9,911 nt of DNA from Aquirhabdus sp. GTDB lineage: Bacteria; Pseudomonadota; Gammaproteobacteria; Pseudomonadales; Moraxellaceae. Location of the stretch: contig JASLJP010000093.1 of assembly GCA_030152425.1 (NCBI GenBank), forward strand, positions 1 through 9,911, in the 5' to 3' direction. Within the stretch, counting starts at the first letter, position 1. Every line of letters starts with the position of its first letter. Of the stretch, positions 1 to 6,621 are shown one piece after another. The notes below the pieces were generated by a model. The model was not told the origin of the DNA. It did not search any database and saw nothing but the letters and a program-made list of their open reading frames with translations. The position numbers and the translations under genes were made by a program.

Positions 1-440
1 CCATGTTTGATGGCCACCCGCACAAAACCCAATCGCGCTTTCCAGACCAGTTTTTGTTGCTCGCCGCGCCGTTTCATCACTTCGCGCGAGCCACCCGGAA
101 AGACCAAAATCGACTCTCCGGCTTCCATCAGCGCATCACACACGGCTGGATCGCCCAGTACCATACCATTGGCTTGCAGCATATCGCGCCAAATCGGCAT
201 GGCAAAATGGGCTTTATCGCCCAGTGAGCGCACCGATTTGCCATTATTTTGCAGGTATAAATGCTGCAAGATGTACGGTACATCCATCATGCCATACAAG
301 GTATGGTTGCCGACGAACAGTGCCGGTCGGCTCATATCCAATTGATCTGAGCCAAAAAACTGCGGACGGAAGTACCAGTGTCCGAAACGATAACGACCAG
401 CCATCTCGGCAATCGAACGTGGACGAAATAATGGGGTCAT
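1..440 (-). CDS. Lysophospholipid/glycerol acyltransferase family protein, partial (3' end outside window)
   Basis: This open frame starts at the ATG complementary to 438-440 and runs off the left edge after 146 full codons without a stop. Seen: an N-terminal stretch rich in Phe, Arg and Trp, then NHTLYGMMD at about residues 45-53, which resembles the His...Asp catalytic block of PlsC-like acyltransferases although the His-Asp spacing is longer than the usual HX4D, then FPGGSRE at about 114-120, the conserved glycine/arginine block found in these families. Known of the family: acyl transfer from acyl-CoA or acyl-ACP to a glycerolipid or similar alcohol at the inner membrane. The substrate cannot be told. 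No strong ribosome site precedes the ATG. It is divergent from the plus-strand lipid genes and may share their control region. Alternatives are a DGAT/TMEM68-type acyltransferase or a general PlsC homologue. Confidence 0.75.
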   Translation of the reverse strand, partial: MTPLFRPRSIAEMAGRYRFGHWYFRPQFFGSDQLDMSRPALFVGNHTLYGMMDVPYILQHLYLQNNGKSVRSLGDKAHFAMPIWRDMLQANGMVLGDPAVCDALMEAGESILVFPGGSREVMKRRGEQQKLVWKARLGFVRVAIKH

Positions 441-468
441 AGGGATTGCTCTACATTTGATACGGTCA

Positions 469-484
469 GTCCGTATACGGTCTC
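469..484. promoter_or_regulatory. Operator-like palindrome upstream of the acyltransferase gene
   Basis: The 16-mer agtccgtatacggtct is an inverted repeat with a single mismatched pair and a perfect 10-bp core (471-480). TACGGTC occurs twice in direct orientation, at 461-467 and 476-482, 15 bp apart. The site lies 29 bp upstream of the acyltransferase start codon, where a repressor would block its promoter. Size and form fit a TetR-family operator; the TetR encoded in this window is a candidate binder, by inference only. Confidence 0.4.
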
Positions 485-733
485 TAAACATGACGGATTG
501 TGGTGTCATCCGACCTAGTATGACGCGACATTTAGGTCGAGTACAAGCAGGCACCTGTCTCACCCGGCCGTGCGACGGCATCGATCAGCAACGGGTTGTA
601 TTTTTTGGCCTTTGAGTCATTGTGTGACGCAGCGCACAAAATGGACAAAAACCTTCGACTTCTTGCTCATACAAAGGGCGATGGCTTACGCATTCTTAAG
701 CAATTGCTTCGGTGCGAATGTATAAAGGTCACA

Positions 734-750
734 TTAGAATAAAATTCTAA
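734..750. promoter_or_regulatory. Operator-like inverted repeat TTAGAAT-AAA-ATTCTAA
   Basis: Two perfect 7-bp arms are separated by AAA. It lies about 120 bp upstream of the DUF6670-like start codon and just upstream of a possible promoter (761-789). The sequence CATTAGAAT at 732-740 recurs exactly at 3156-3164 in front of the YheT-like hydrolase gene, so the two may share a regulator or simply a -10-like TAGAAT. Confidence 0.35.
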
Positions 751-760
751 CTGACACTAT

Positions 761-789
761 TTGTCAATTTGATTCAGATACGCTATCGT
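761..789 (+). promoter_or_regulatory. Possible sigma-70 promoter for the DUF6670-like gene
   Basis: TTGTCA (761-766) and TATCGT (784-789) are separated by 17 bp, giving a moderate -35/-10 pair. The -35 box overlaps the TGACA-N5-TGTCA dyad at 752-766, so a bound protein there would compete with RNA polymerase. Transcription would begin near 796, leaving a leader of about 73 bases. The -10 match is weak. Confidence 0.3.
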
Positions 790-868
790 TCCCTGCATTC
801 GTACTGAACAGTAGCGTAATAAAAGGGATGTAAAACCCTGGTTACAACAATGTGAGCATTACTTAAAC

Positions 869-2011
869 ATGACAACTTTGCCTGCAATAGCGGCTGCGCT
901 CACGATACACGGGCGCGCCTTGCCCGATAGTAATCGCCCCCTCCACGGGCTGAGTGATCGCATCGCCGAAATGGCAGCCAAAGCGGCTGCCGCTGCACTG
1001 GGCATCGTCAAACCCGATCAACAGATTCCCTTACCAAAGCCCACGATTTTCCCCCCTCACCACGACTCGAACCAGTTTGGCAGTACCTATTACGGCATCA
1101 TGATTCCTGACCTGCCGGCACCCCATCAGTTTTTAAGCTTTGCCGCGATCTTGGGCATGATCGGCATCAAGTCGGTGGACAATGACCATGCGGTGACGCG
1201 TGACGGCCCACGCTACACCGCATTTGTGTTCAATACCTCCGCCGCACCGACCGAGCAGCCGTTCGCCTCGTATTCGATGAGAAAAGACATGAAGCTGGCG
1301 GCGGATGGCAGCAGTATCAGCTTTGGCCGAGACGCCGAGCTGTCCGGCAGCTATCCCAACTTCCGCCTACGCAGCATGCGCAAAGACTTTAGTGTCAACC
1401 TGACCATCACCGCGACGGGCGATACCACCTGGATCGCCCACAGCGAGAGCTTCCAGCATCTCAGTCTGTTGATGCGCTATAGCGGCTTTATCGACTATCA
1501 GGGTCAGTCCATCGAGGTGGCGGGCTTGGGCACTTGGGATTACTGGCGTGCCGCCACCCCCTACCTGCCGATCAAACAGTTCCTGCCTGTAGACCACAAG
1601 GCTGAGGGTGATCTCCTCTCGCACCATGTGATCAACCTCGACGAAAACACCCAGTATGTGCTGTACTTTGTCACGCTGATGGACTGCACCCTGACCTGCA
1701 CCGCCTACAAACGTGTGGTGGGTGAAGGCAGCTATATGCTGGATGCCGATGTGCACTTTCAGGTGCTCAGCGCCCAGCCTACCCCGGCCATCGGCCCCGA
1801 TGGCTACGCCATGACCCTGCCGGCGACCTTTCGCTGGACGATCAATTGCCGCCGCAGCCCCAACCATCTGACCATCAATGGCGTCGTCGACACCCCGATG
1901 GTGTATGGCATCGCCGCAGGCTACGCCGGGGGCTACACCTGGACAGGCAACCGCAACGGCGTCGAGATCAGCGGGCGCGGCTATCTGTCCTATGTCGATA
2001 AGCGCGACTAA
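869..2011 (+). CDS. DUF6670-like, lipocalin-like protein of unknown function
   Basis: A 380-residue protein without an obvious signal peptide or membrane segment; residues 34-44 form an Ala-rich helical stretch. From about residue 60 it carries FPPHHDSNQFGSTYYG and IPDLPAPHQFLS, a pattern I associate, from memory, with the DUF6670 family common in Acinetobacter. The C-terminal half has GLGTWDYWRA (about 220-229), a Gly/Tyr/Trp-rich segment (351-360) and GRGYLSYVD (369-377); these resemble the end motifs of AttH/CrtC/Svf1-like double beta-barrel proteins, some of which bind or modify hydrophobic molecules. No catalytic function can be assigned. No clear Shine-Dalgarno precedes the ATG at 869, but an in-frame stop at 812-814 and the lack of another ATG between them support this start. 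The lipid-enzyme neighbours suggest a role with a hydrophobic substrate. Confidence 0.75.
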   Translation: MTTLPAIAAALTIHGRALPDSNRPLHGLSDRIAEMAAKAAAAALGIVKPDQQIPLPKPTIFPPHHDSNQFGSTYYGIMIPDLPAPHQFLSFAAILGMIGIKSVDNDHAVTRDGPRYTAFVFNTSAAPTEQPFASYSMRKDMKLAADGSSISFGRDAELSGSYPNFRLRSMRKDFSVNLTITATGDTTWIAHSESFQHLSLLMRYSGFIDYQGQSIEVAGLGTWDYWRAATPYLPIKQFLPVDHKAEGDLLSHHVINLDENTQYVLYFVTLMDCTLTCTAYKRVVGEGSYMLDADVHFQVLSAQPTPAIGPDGYAMTLPATFRWTINCRRSPNHLTINGVVDTPMVYGIAAGYAGGYTWTGNRNGVEISGRGYLSYVDKRD

Positions 2012-2125
2012 AGCGACCGCGGAACACGATAGACCAAAAACACCACGCGCATTGATCGGAACGGCCAGTGCAGCACAGCGTAGAGTGCGCGAGACTCCGC
2101 GCATGACTCCTGTCGAGCCGACACC

Positions 2126-3073
2126 ATGTTGCCCCCCTTTTCGCGTCTCACCCACTACCAAGACACCGTACAGCGTATCCCGATGCGCGATGGTGCACTG
2201 CTGGCCGTCCGTATGGTCGGCACGGGCGCTCCCGTGCTGCTGCTGCATGGTTTTGGCATGCAGTCGGCGCTGTGGCTGCCCAATGTGCTGCCGCTGGCGG
2301 GACGCTACCGCTTTATCCTGCCTGACCTGCGCGGCTTTGGTCACTCGCACCGCATCCGGCCCAATCAACCCGATACATTGGCCAACAACTGCGAAGACGT
2401 CATCGACATCCTCGACCATTTGGGGCTGGATCAGGTGGCGCTGGGCGGGATCTCCATGGGTGCGATGACCGGGCTAAAGATGAACCAGCTCGGCCTGTTT
2501 CACCGCGTGAGCAGATACCTGCACATCGACCAGTCGCCGCAAGTCCTGAACGGTGCTGGCTGGTCCTATGGCCTGTTTGGGGCGGAGCAAGACGCGATGT
2601 TTGCCCGCTTTTACCGCCTGCTCAGTCAGTTTGAAGCGGTCGGCGTGGACACCCCCTACACCCAGTTGCCCCAGCCGCTACGGCGCAGTTTTATGGCCGA
2701 TCTGGGCGAGTTTGTCGGCTTTGCCATGCGCTCACCGAAACAGCGCCCGCTGTGGCGCACGCTGTTTGCCCATGGCGAGCGGCTCATCGCCGGACGCCTG
2801 CTGCCGGTCGAGCATCTGCAGACCTATCTGGCGATCATCAACTCCTACTTGCACGGCGACCACGATAGCCGCCCGACCCTGTCTCAGATCCAGATCCCGA
2901 TGACGATCATGGTCGGCATGCAGTCGCAGATGTACCCGGCCGCAGGTCAGCTCGCGATCAAAGACTATGTCCCCCATGCGCGGATCGTCGCCTTTGACCG
3001 TGCTGGCCATGCGCCGATGCTCGACCAGCCGCTGAAGTTCCAGCGCGAGCTCAGCCGTTTTTTAAGCGCCTGA
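2126..3073 (+). CDS. Alpha/beta-fold hydrolase (esterase/lipase-like)
   Basis: A 315-residue single-domain alpha/beta hydrolase with no signal peptide, so probably cytoplasmic. Seen: the oxyanion-hole strand and turn VLLLHGFG at 37-44, LPDLRGFGHS at 65-74, the nucleophile elbow GGISMG with Ser110, and the catalytic His295 in GHAPMLDQP. At the usual acid position after strand 7 (VGMQSQMYP, 263-271) there is Ser267 instead of Asp; HIDQSP at 133-138, after strand 6, offers Asp135 as a replacement acid, a location known from other members of the fold. The residues 140-235 form a helical cap. Family members hydrolyse carboxyl esters or related bonds; the substrate is unknown. The gene follows the DUF6670-like gene by 114 bp with no terminator visible between them, and the ribosome site is weak. 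Confidence 0.88.
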   Translation: MLPPFSRLTHYQDTVQRIPMRDGALLAVRMVGTGAPVLLLHGFGMQSALWLPNVLPLAGRYRFILPDLRGFGHSHRIRPNQPDTLANNCEDVIDILDHLGLDQVALGGISMGAMTGLKMNQLGLFHRVSRYLHIDQSPQVLNGAGWSYGLFGAEQDAMFARFYRLLSQFEAVGVDTPYTQLPQPLRRSFMADLGEFVGFAMRSPKQRPLWRTLFAHGERLIAGRLLPVEHLQTYLAIINSYLHGDHDSRPTLSQIQIPMTIMVGMQSQMYPAAGQLAIKDYVPHARIVAFDRAGHAPMLDQPLKFQRELSRFLSA

Positions 3074-3137
3074 CACCCACCGCCCCACCATGCGCCGCAG
3101 CTACACGCAGGCTTACACTTTTGCGTCTTTGTGTCAG

Positions 3138-3164
3138 TGCAATCGCGGCGGATTGCATTAGAAT
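3138..3164 (+). promoter_or_regulatory. Inverted repeat overlapping a possible -10 box before the YheT-like gene
   Basis: TGCAATC (3138-3144) and GATTGCA (3151-3157) are perfect 7-bp arms around a 6-bp spacer. They run into TAGAAT (3159-3164), one base from the sigma-70 -10 consensus and 73 bp before the start codon at 3238. No good -35 is seen at 16-18 bp, so the promoter may need an activator bound at the repeat. This is inference from layout. Confidence 0.35.
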
Positions 3165-3237
3165 TGCTCCCATCACACACGCATAAAACATCACGCCGTG
3201 GCATCGCTGCACGGCAGATAGGGAACACACCACCGCT

Positions 3238-4347
3238 ATGCTGAATACCCCGACACCTGCCCAAGACCACCCGTCCGCCCTGAAAAAACGCCCCAAACGC
3301 AGCCCCAGCGGCACCCGCAAGCCCCACGTCTACTGCCAGCATAACGCCTTTAACCGCCAGATCATCCTCAGTCTGCGCCAGTTGCATCAGGCCTACCGGC
3401 CGACGCCGTGGCTGTTTAACACCCATCTGCAACTGATGTTTTTAAGCGCACGCAAGAAAAACGCCGCGCAGGCTTATGACCGCATTGAACAACTCACCAT
3501 GCAGGACGGCGGCCAGACCGCTCTGGCCTGGGTCGGCGCAGACCTGCCTGCCGACACACCGACCATCGTGGTGCTGCATACCCTGACCGGCAGCCCGCAG
3601 AGCATGCAGGAGCTGGTGGTCGACCTGCACCGCCACACCGGCTGGCGCGTGGTGCTGTGTGTGCGCCGCGCCCATGCGGGTCTGCCGCTGACCGAGCCGT
3701 TGTTCAATATCTTTGGCTCCGAGGTCGACCTGCGCGAGCAGCTTGAGGTCATCCATGCCCGCTACCCCAATGCGGCGCTGTATGGCGTCGGCTCGTCGGC
3801 AGGCTCGGGGCTGCTGGTGCGCTATCTGGGCTTGAGCGGTGCGGACAGCCTGATGCGCGCGGCCTTTGCCTATAGTCCGGGCTATAACACCGACACCGGC
3901 TTTGACAATATCCACCCGTTTTACAGCCGCTATATGGCCAAGAAACTGGTCAAGCAATTCGTCACGCCGCATCAGCACAAATTCGCCCATCTGGCCACCG
4001 CAGCGGCACTGCATCAGGCTCAAGACCTGACCGAGTTTCACCAGCATGCCTATGAATACGCGGGCTACGCCAGCTTTGACGACTATGCCCGCGACATCAA
4101 TCCGATGCGGGTGTTTGAAGGTGTGCGCATCCCGATCATGATCTTAAACGCCGAAGACGATCCGGTGTGCAGCATCCACAATGTCACGCCGTATCTGGAT
4201 GCCATCCAGCAGATGCCCAACACCATCCTCGTCACCACCCAGCAGGGCAGCCACTGCGCCCACTATGAGGGCTGGCGCGCCACCTCGTGGGCGGCGCGGC
4301 TTATGGCGCAATATTTGCTAACTATTCACGACATGAGCACGCCCTAG
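3238..4347 (+). CDS. YheT/ABHD1-3-like alpha/beta hydrolase
   Basis: A 369-residue protein of the COG0429 (YheT/ABHD1/ABHD3) group. Seen in order: a basic, Pro-rich N-terminal tail (1-40); YRPTPWLFNTHLQ (53-65), the Trp and Asn-x-His-x-Gln block typical of this group; the oxyanion segment HTLTGS (114-119); RAHAGLPLTEPLFNIFGSE followed by DLR at about 144-166; the nucleophile elbow GVGSSAG with Ser187; the acid in AEDDPV (Asp307 or Asp308); and His339 in GSHCAH. All triad residues are therefore present. Family members act as esterases or phospholipases on medium- or long-chain acyl substrates; the substrate here is unknown. It is slightly longer than typical YheT because of the tail. It follows the first hydrolase by 164 bp, with its own possible promoter, and its last codons belong to a complementary array shared with the next gene. 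Confidence 0.88.
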   Translation: MLNTPTPAQDHPSALKKRPKRSPSGTRKPHVYCQHNAFNRQIILSLRQLHQAYRPTPWLFNTHLQLMFLSARKKNAAQAYDRIEQLTMQDGGQTALAWVGADLPADTPTIVVLHTLTGSPQSMQELVVDLHRHTGWRVVLCVRRAHAGLPLTEPLFNIFGSEVDLREQLEVIHARYPNAALYGVGSSAGSGLLVRYLGLSGADSLMRAAFAYSPGYNTDTGFDNIHPFYSRYMAKKLVKQFVTPHQHKFAHLATAAALHQAQDLTEFHQHAYEYAGYASFDDYARDINPMRVFEGVRIPIMILNAEDDPVCSIHNVTPYLDAIQQMPNTILVTTQQGSHCAHYEGWRATSWAARLMAQYLLTIHDMSTP

Positions 4348-4393
4348 CAGGCCGCAGGGATCGCGTGCTCAATTTTAAAAAATGAGCACGGAG
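4333..4393 (+). promoter_or_regulatory. Three-element complementary array (possible attenuator or translational switch)
   Basis: Element A, TGAGCACG (4334-4341), lies in the last sense codons of the YheT-like gene. Element B, CGTGCTCA (4364-4371), is its perfect reverse complement, and A', TGAGCACG (4383-4390), is an exact copy of A. The A/A' identity extends to ATGAGCACG. B can pair with A (22-nt loop) or with A' (11-nt AT-only loop), not both. A' abuts the isomerase Shine-Dalgarno GGAG (4390-4393). No T-run follows, so a simple intrinsic terminator is unlikely. A set of protein-binding half-sites is the alternative. Confidence 0.45.
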
Positions 4394-4401
4394 TGACCCT
4401 A

Positions 4402-5217
4402 ATGCCCCCCTATAAAACCATCGACGTCCAACTTGAGCGCGGGATCGCGACGATCTCGCTCAATCGCCCCGACAAACTCAATGCCATGAACGGCGAAATG
4501 TGGCGCGAAATCAAGGCCGCCATGCACTGGCTGGACGCCACACCCGGCGCGCGCGTCGGCATCCTGAAAGCCAATGGCAATGTCTTTAGCGCAGGCGTCG
4601 ACCTCAGTTTGCTGTTTGGCCTGCAAGCCTTGAGCAGTGACAATGACAGCATCCGCCTGCAAGAAAACATGCGCCACTTTCTGCTTGAGCTACAAGAGAG
4701 CATCGACGCTGTGGAACAGTGCAGCAAGCCGATCATCGCCGCCATCCACGGCGGCTGTATCGGCGGCGGCATGGACATCATCACCGCCTGCGACATGCGC
4801 TACTGCACGGTGGACGCCTACTTTGCCCTGCGCGAAGTGGACATGGTGCTGACCACCGACGTCGGCACCCTGCAGCGCCTGCCGCGCATCATCGGCGAAG
4901 GCATCACCCGCGAGCTGGCCTATACCGGCCGCCGCGTCAGCGGTGTCGAGGCGCAAGCCCTGCGGCTGGTCAATGCCTGCTTTGACACCCCCGAATACAT
5001 GCTGGCGCGCATCACCAAACTCGCCGCCAACATCGCCGCCAAATCCCCGCGCTGTATCCGCGGCACCAAAGCCATGATCAGCTACACCCGCGACCACAGC
5101 AGCGCTGACAACCTCGACTACGCCGCCCGCTGGAACGCCGCCATGCTCAGTTCCCCCGATCTGGAAGAAGCCAGTCAGGCCTATCTGCAAAAAAGGGAGG
5201 CGGTGTACGAAGATTAA
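4402..5217 (+). CDS. Delta(3,5)-delta(2,4)-dienoyl-CoA isomerase (enoyl-CoA hydratase/isomerase superfamily)
   Basis: A 271-residue crotonase-fold protein. It has FSAGVDL at 62-68 (CoA and oxyanion site) and a central block GGCIGGGMD...ACDMRYC (117-135) followed by REVD and DVGTLQRLP. This block is close to that of mammalian ECH1 dienoyl-CoA isomerase. The three acidic residues expected at the active site are Asp125, Glu145 and Asp153, with the same spacing (20 and 8) as rat ECH1 Asp176, Glu196 and Asp204. The enzyme moves double bonds in 3,5-dienoyl-CoA to 2,4-dienoyl-CoA, so that fatty acids with odd-position unsaturation can finish beta-oxidation. Start choice: ATG at 4402 has GGAG 8 bp upstream; the in-frame GTG at 4393 would overlap that site. 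It follows the YheT-like gene by 54 bp. A simple enoyl-CoA hydratase is less likely. Confidence 0.88.
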   Translation: MPPYKTIDVQLERGIATISLNRPDKLNAMNGEMWREIKAAMHWLDATPGARVGILKANGNVFSAGVDLSLLFGLQALSSDNDSIRLQENMRHFLLELQESIDAVEQCSKPIIAAIHGGCIGGGMDIITACDMRYCTVDAYFALREVDMVLTTDVGTLQRLPRIIGEGITRELAYTGRRVSGVEAQALRLVNACFDTPEYMLARITKLAANIAAKSPRCIRGTKAMISYTRDHSSADNLDYAARWNAAMLSSPDLEEASQAYLQKREAVYED

Positions 5218-5238
5218 GAGGCTGACCGCCCCCGAGAA

Positions 5239-5256
5239 GGCGGGCGACTACCCGCC
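5239..5256. terminator. GC-rich dyad between convergent genes
   Basis: GGCGGG (5239-5244) and CCCGCC (5251-5256) form a perfect 6-bp stem with a 6-nt loop in the gap between the convergent isomerase (ends 5217) and EAL genes (stop at 5248-5250). A competing stem pairs CCGCC 5226-5230 with GGCGG 5239-5243. No T-run follows on either strand, so a role as a two-way terminator is tentative. Confidence 0.3.
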
Positions 5257-6621
5257 GTTGGCAGGATGCCGCTCCCGGACAAACGCATTGAAATCGTAGA
5301 TGCGCAGCGGACGGCTGAGCAAATAGCCTTGGATGGATGCACAGCCGATGCTGCCTAAAAACTGCCGCTGCGCCTCGGTTTCGACCCCCTCGGCGATCAC
5401 GTCCAAGCCCATGTTTTGCGCCAGCGTCACCACGGTGCGCACGATGGCTTCATCTTGGTCGCTCGACAGCATCTCGCGGACAAAGGACTGATCGACTTTC
5501 AATTGGTCGAGCGGCAGTTTTTTCAGGTAGCTGAGCGACGAATAGCCGGTGCCAAAATCATCCAGCGAGATGCGCAGCCCCGCGGCTTTCAGCGCGGTCA
5601 TCTTGGCGATGATGTCCTCCACATCATTGACCAGCATGCTCTCGGTCAGCTCCAGCTTCAGTAATGACGGGTTGGCGCCCGACCGCTCCAGCACCGACAG
5701 CACCTGCGCCACATAGTCGTCTTGTTTAAACTCCTGCGCACTGACATTGATGGCCAGCGTCAGCGCTGCCGTCTGTGGATGTTGTGCCCAGCGCACCAAC
5801 TGGGCGCAGGCCATCCCCAGCACCCAGTGGCCGATCGGACGGATCATGCCGGTTTGCTCGGCCAGCGGGATAAACACCAGCGGCGAGACATCACCTTTGA
5901 TCGGATGATGCCAGCGGATCAGCGCTTCCGCCCCGATCACGCGGCCATCTGCAGCGGACTGTGGCTGATACCACAGTGAAAATTGATTGCGGCTGAGCGC
6001 CTGACGCAGATCGAGCTCCATCGCGTTCGACTGTTTGGCGAAGGATTGCATCACATGAAAAAAGGTAAACAGCAGCGTCATGCCGATGATGCAATTCGCC
6101 CAAGCCGTCACCACCCGCTCATCCGCGCTCATCGCATACGGCGTTTCGATCCCCCACATGCTCACGGCAAAGAACCCATAGGTGGCAAAGCACACCACGG
6201 GAAAGCCATAGGCCAAGAGAGCGTGTTCATTCTTAAAGCCGACGATACAACTGATCCCGATCAACACAAAAAAGATGTGCATCGTGCGCGGGGTAGACGC
6301 CGTAGGGATATCAAAGATGGCCGCACCGATCGAAAAATTAATATACAAGGAAACCGCCAGCACGATGAAGGCCAAGCGGGGCTGCCCCTTGCGCGACAGC
6401 ATAAAGACCACGACACCCGCAACCACCAGCAACACACGCAGTAAGCCCTGCAACCACTGCTCGGTGAACATATTGTAGGTCGCCCAGGGGGCATTTACGC
6501 CGACGAGTGCCAGACAGCACGCGGCAAGCAGCCGACTCACCCGCAGCTCACGGTTGATATCCTCACTCATCAGTGAAAATCGTTTTTTCTTATGGCCATC
6601 CATGGGCTGGTGGTCGATCAT
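5248..6621 (-). CDS. Membrane-anchored EAL-domain cyclic-di-GMP phosphodiesterase
   Basis: A 457-residue protein: a short basic cytoplasmic N-terminus, about six hydrophobic membrane segments (roughly 31-48, 57-75, 83-102, 113-130, 133-155, 172-191), then an EAL domain from about 205 to 450. No GGDEF domain lies between them. The catalytic set is complete: Glu232 (EALIRW), Asn292 (NVSAQ), Glu324 (ELTES), Asp354 and Asp355 (DDFGTG), Lys375, Glu411 (AEGVET) and Gln431 (QGYLLSRPL). Spacing from Asn292 onward matches RocR exactly. It should cleave cyclic-di-GMP to pGpG at the inner face of the inner membrane, the membrane part perhaps sensing a hydrophobic signal. Start: ATG at 6621 has GGGGA about 9 bases upstream; ATG at codon 18 is the alternative. 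It lies 216 bp after the TetR gene, with its own control region. Confidence 0.92.
   Translation of the reverse strand: MIDHQPMDGHKKKRFSLMSEDINRELRVSRLLAACCLALVGVNAPWATYNMFTEQWLQGLLRVLLVVAGVVVFMLSRKGQPRLAFIVLAVSLYINFSIGAAIFDIPTASTPRTMHIFFVLIGISCIVGFKNEHALLAYGFPVVCFATYGFFAVSMWGIETPYAMSADERVVTAWANCIIGMTLLFTFFHVMQSFAKQSNAMELDLRQALSRNQFSLWYQPQSAADGRVIGAEALIRWHHPIKGDVSPLVFIPLAEQTGMIRPIGHWVLGMACAQLVRWAQHPQTAALTLAINVSAQEFKQDDYVAQVLSVLERSGANPSLLKLELTESMLVNDVEDIIAKMTALKAAGLRISLDDFGTGYSSLSYLKKLPLDQLKVDQSFVREMLSSDQDEAIVRTVVTLAQNMGLDVIAEGVETEAQRQFLGSIGCASIQGYLLSRPLRIYDFNAFVRERHPANGG

Larger units (their letters stand above)
441..868. promoter_or_regulatory. Divergent intergenic control region with many inverted repeats
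   Basis: No gene is supported in these 428 bases, which lie between the divergent acyltransferase and DUF6670-like genes and are more AT-rich than the flanking coding DNA. Dyads read directly: ccgtatacgg at 471-480 inside a 16-bp near-palindrome (469-484, one mismatched pair); ATGAC 490-494 with GTCAT 505-509; CGACCTA 511-517 with TAGGTCG 533-539; GTCA 616-619 with TGAC 625-628; AAGCAATTGCTT 698-709; TTAGAAT 734-740 with ATTCTAA 744-750; TGACA 752-756 with TGTCA 762-766; TACGCTA 779-785 with TAGCGTA 812-818. Such density fits several operators serving two promoters. Which proteins bind is inference. Confidence 0.6.

Noticed and set aside
589..606. CAACGGGTTG followed by TATTTTTT as an intrinsic terminator
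   Set aside because: The stem is only 4 bp with a 2-base loop, and it is not downstream of a gene in the right orientation.
1367..2419. 350-codon open frame on the minus strand
   Set aside because: It is antisense to the DUF6670-like and hydrolase genes, rich in Val, Ala, Gly, His and Gln as expected from the opposite strand of GC-rich codons, and shows no family motif.
4393..4401. GTG start three codons upstream of the isomerase ATG
   Set aside because: The GTG overlaps the GGAG ribosome site that is well placed for the ATG at 4402.
4690..5190. 166-codon minus-strand frame opposite the isomerase gene
   Set aside because: Its composition (Gly, Ala, Asp, His, Val repeats) is that of a shadow frame, while the plus-strand frame has a complete enzyme active site.
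5983..6444. 153-codon plus-strand frame
   Set aside because: It lies inside the EAL gene, opposite its membrane region, is rich in His, Arg, Lys and Gln, and has no family resemblance.
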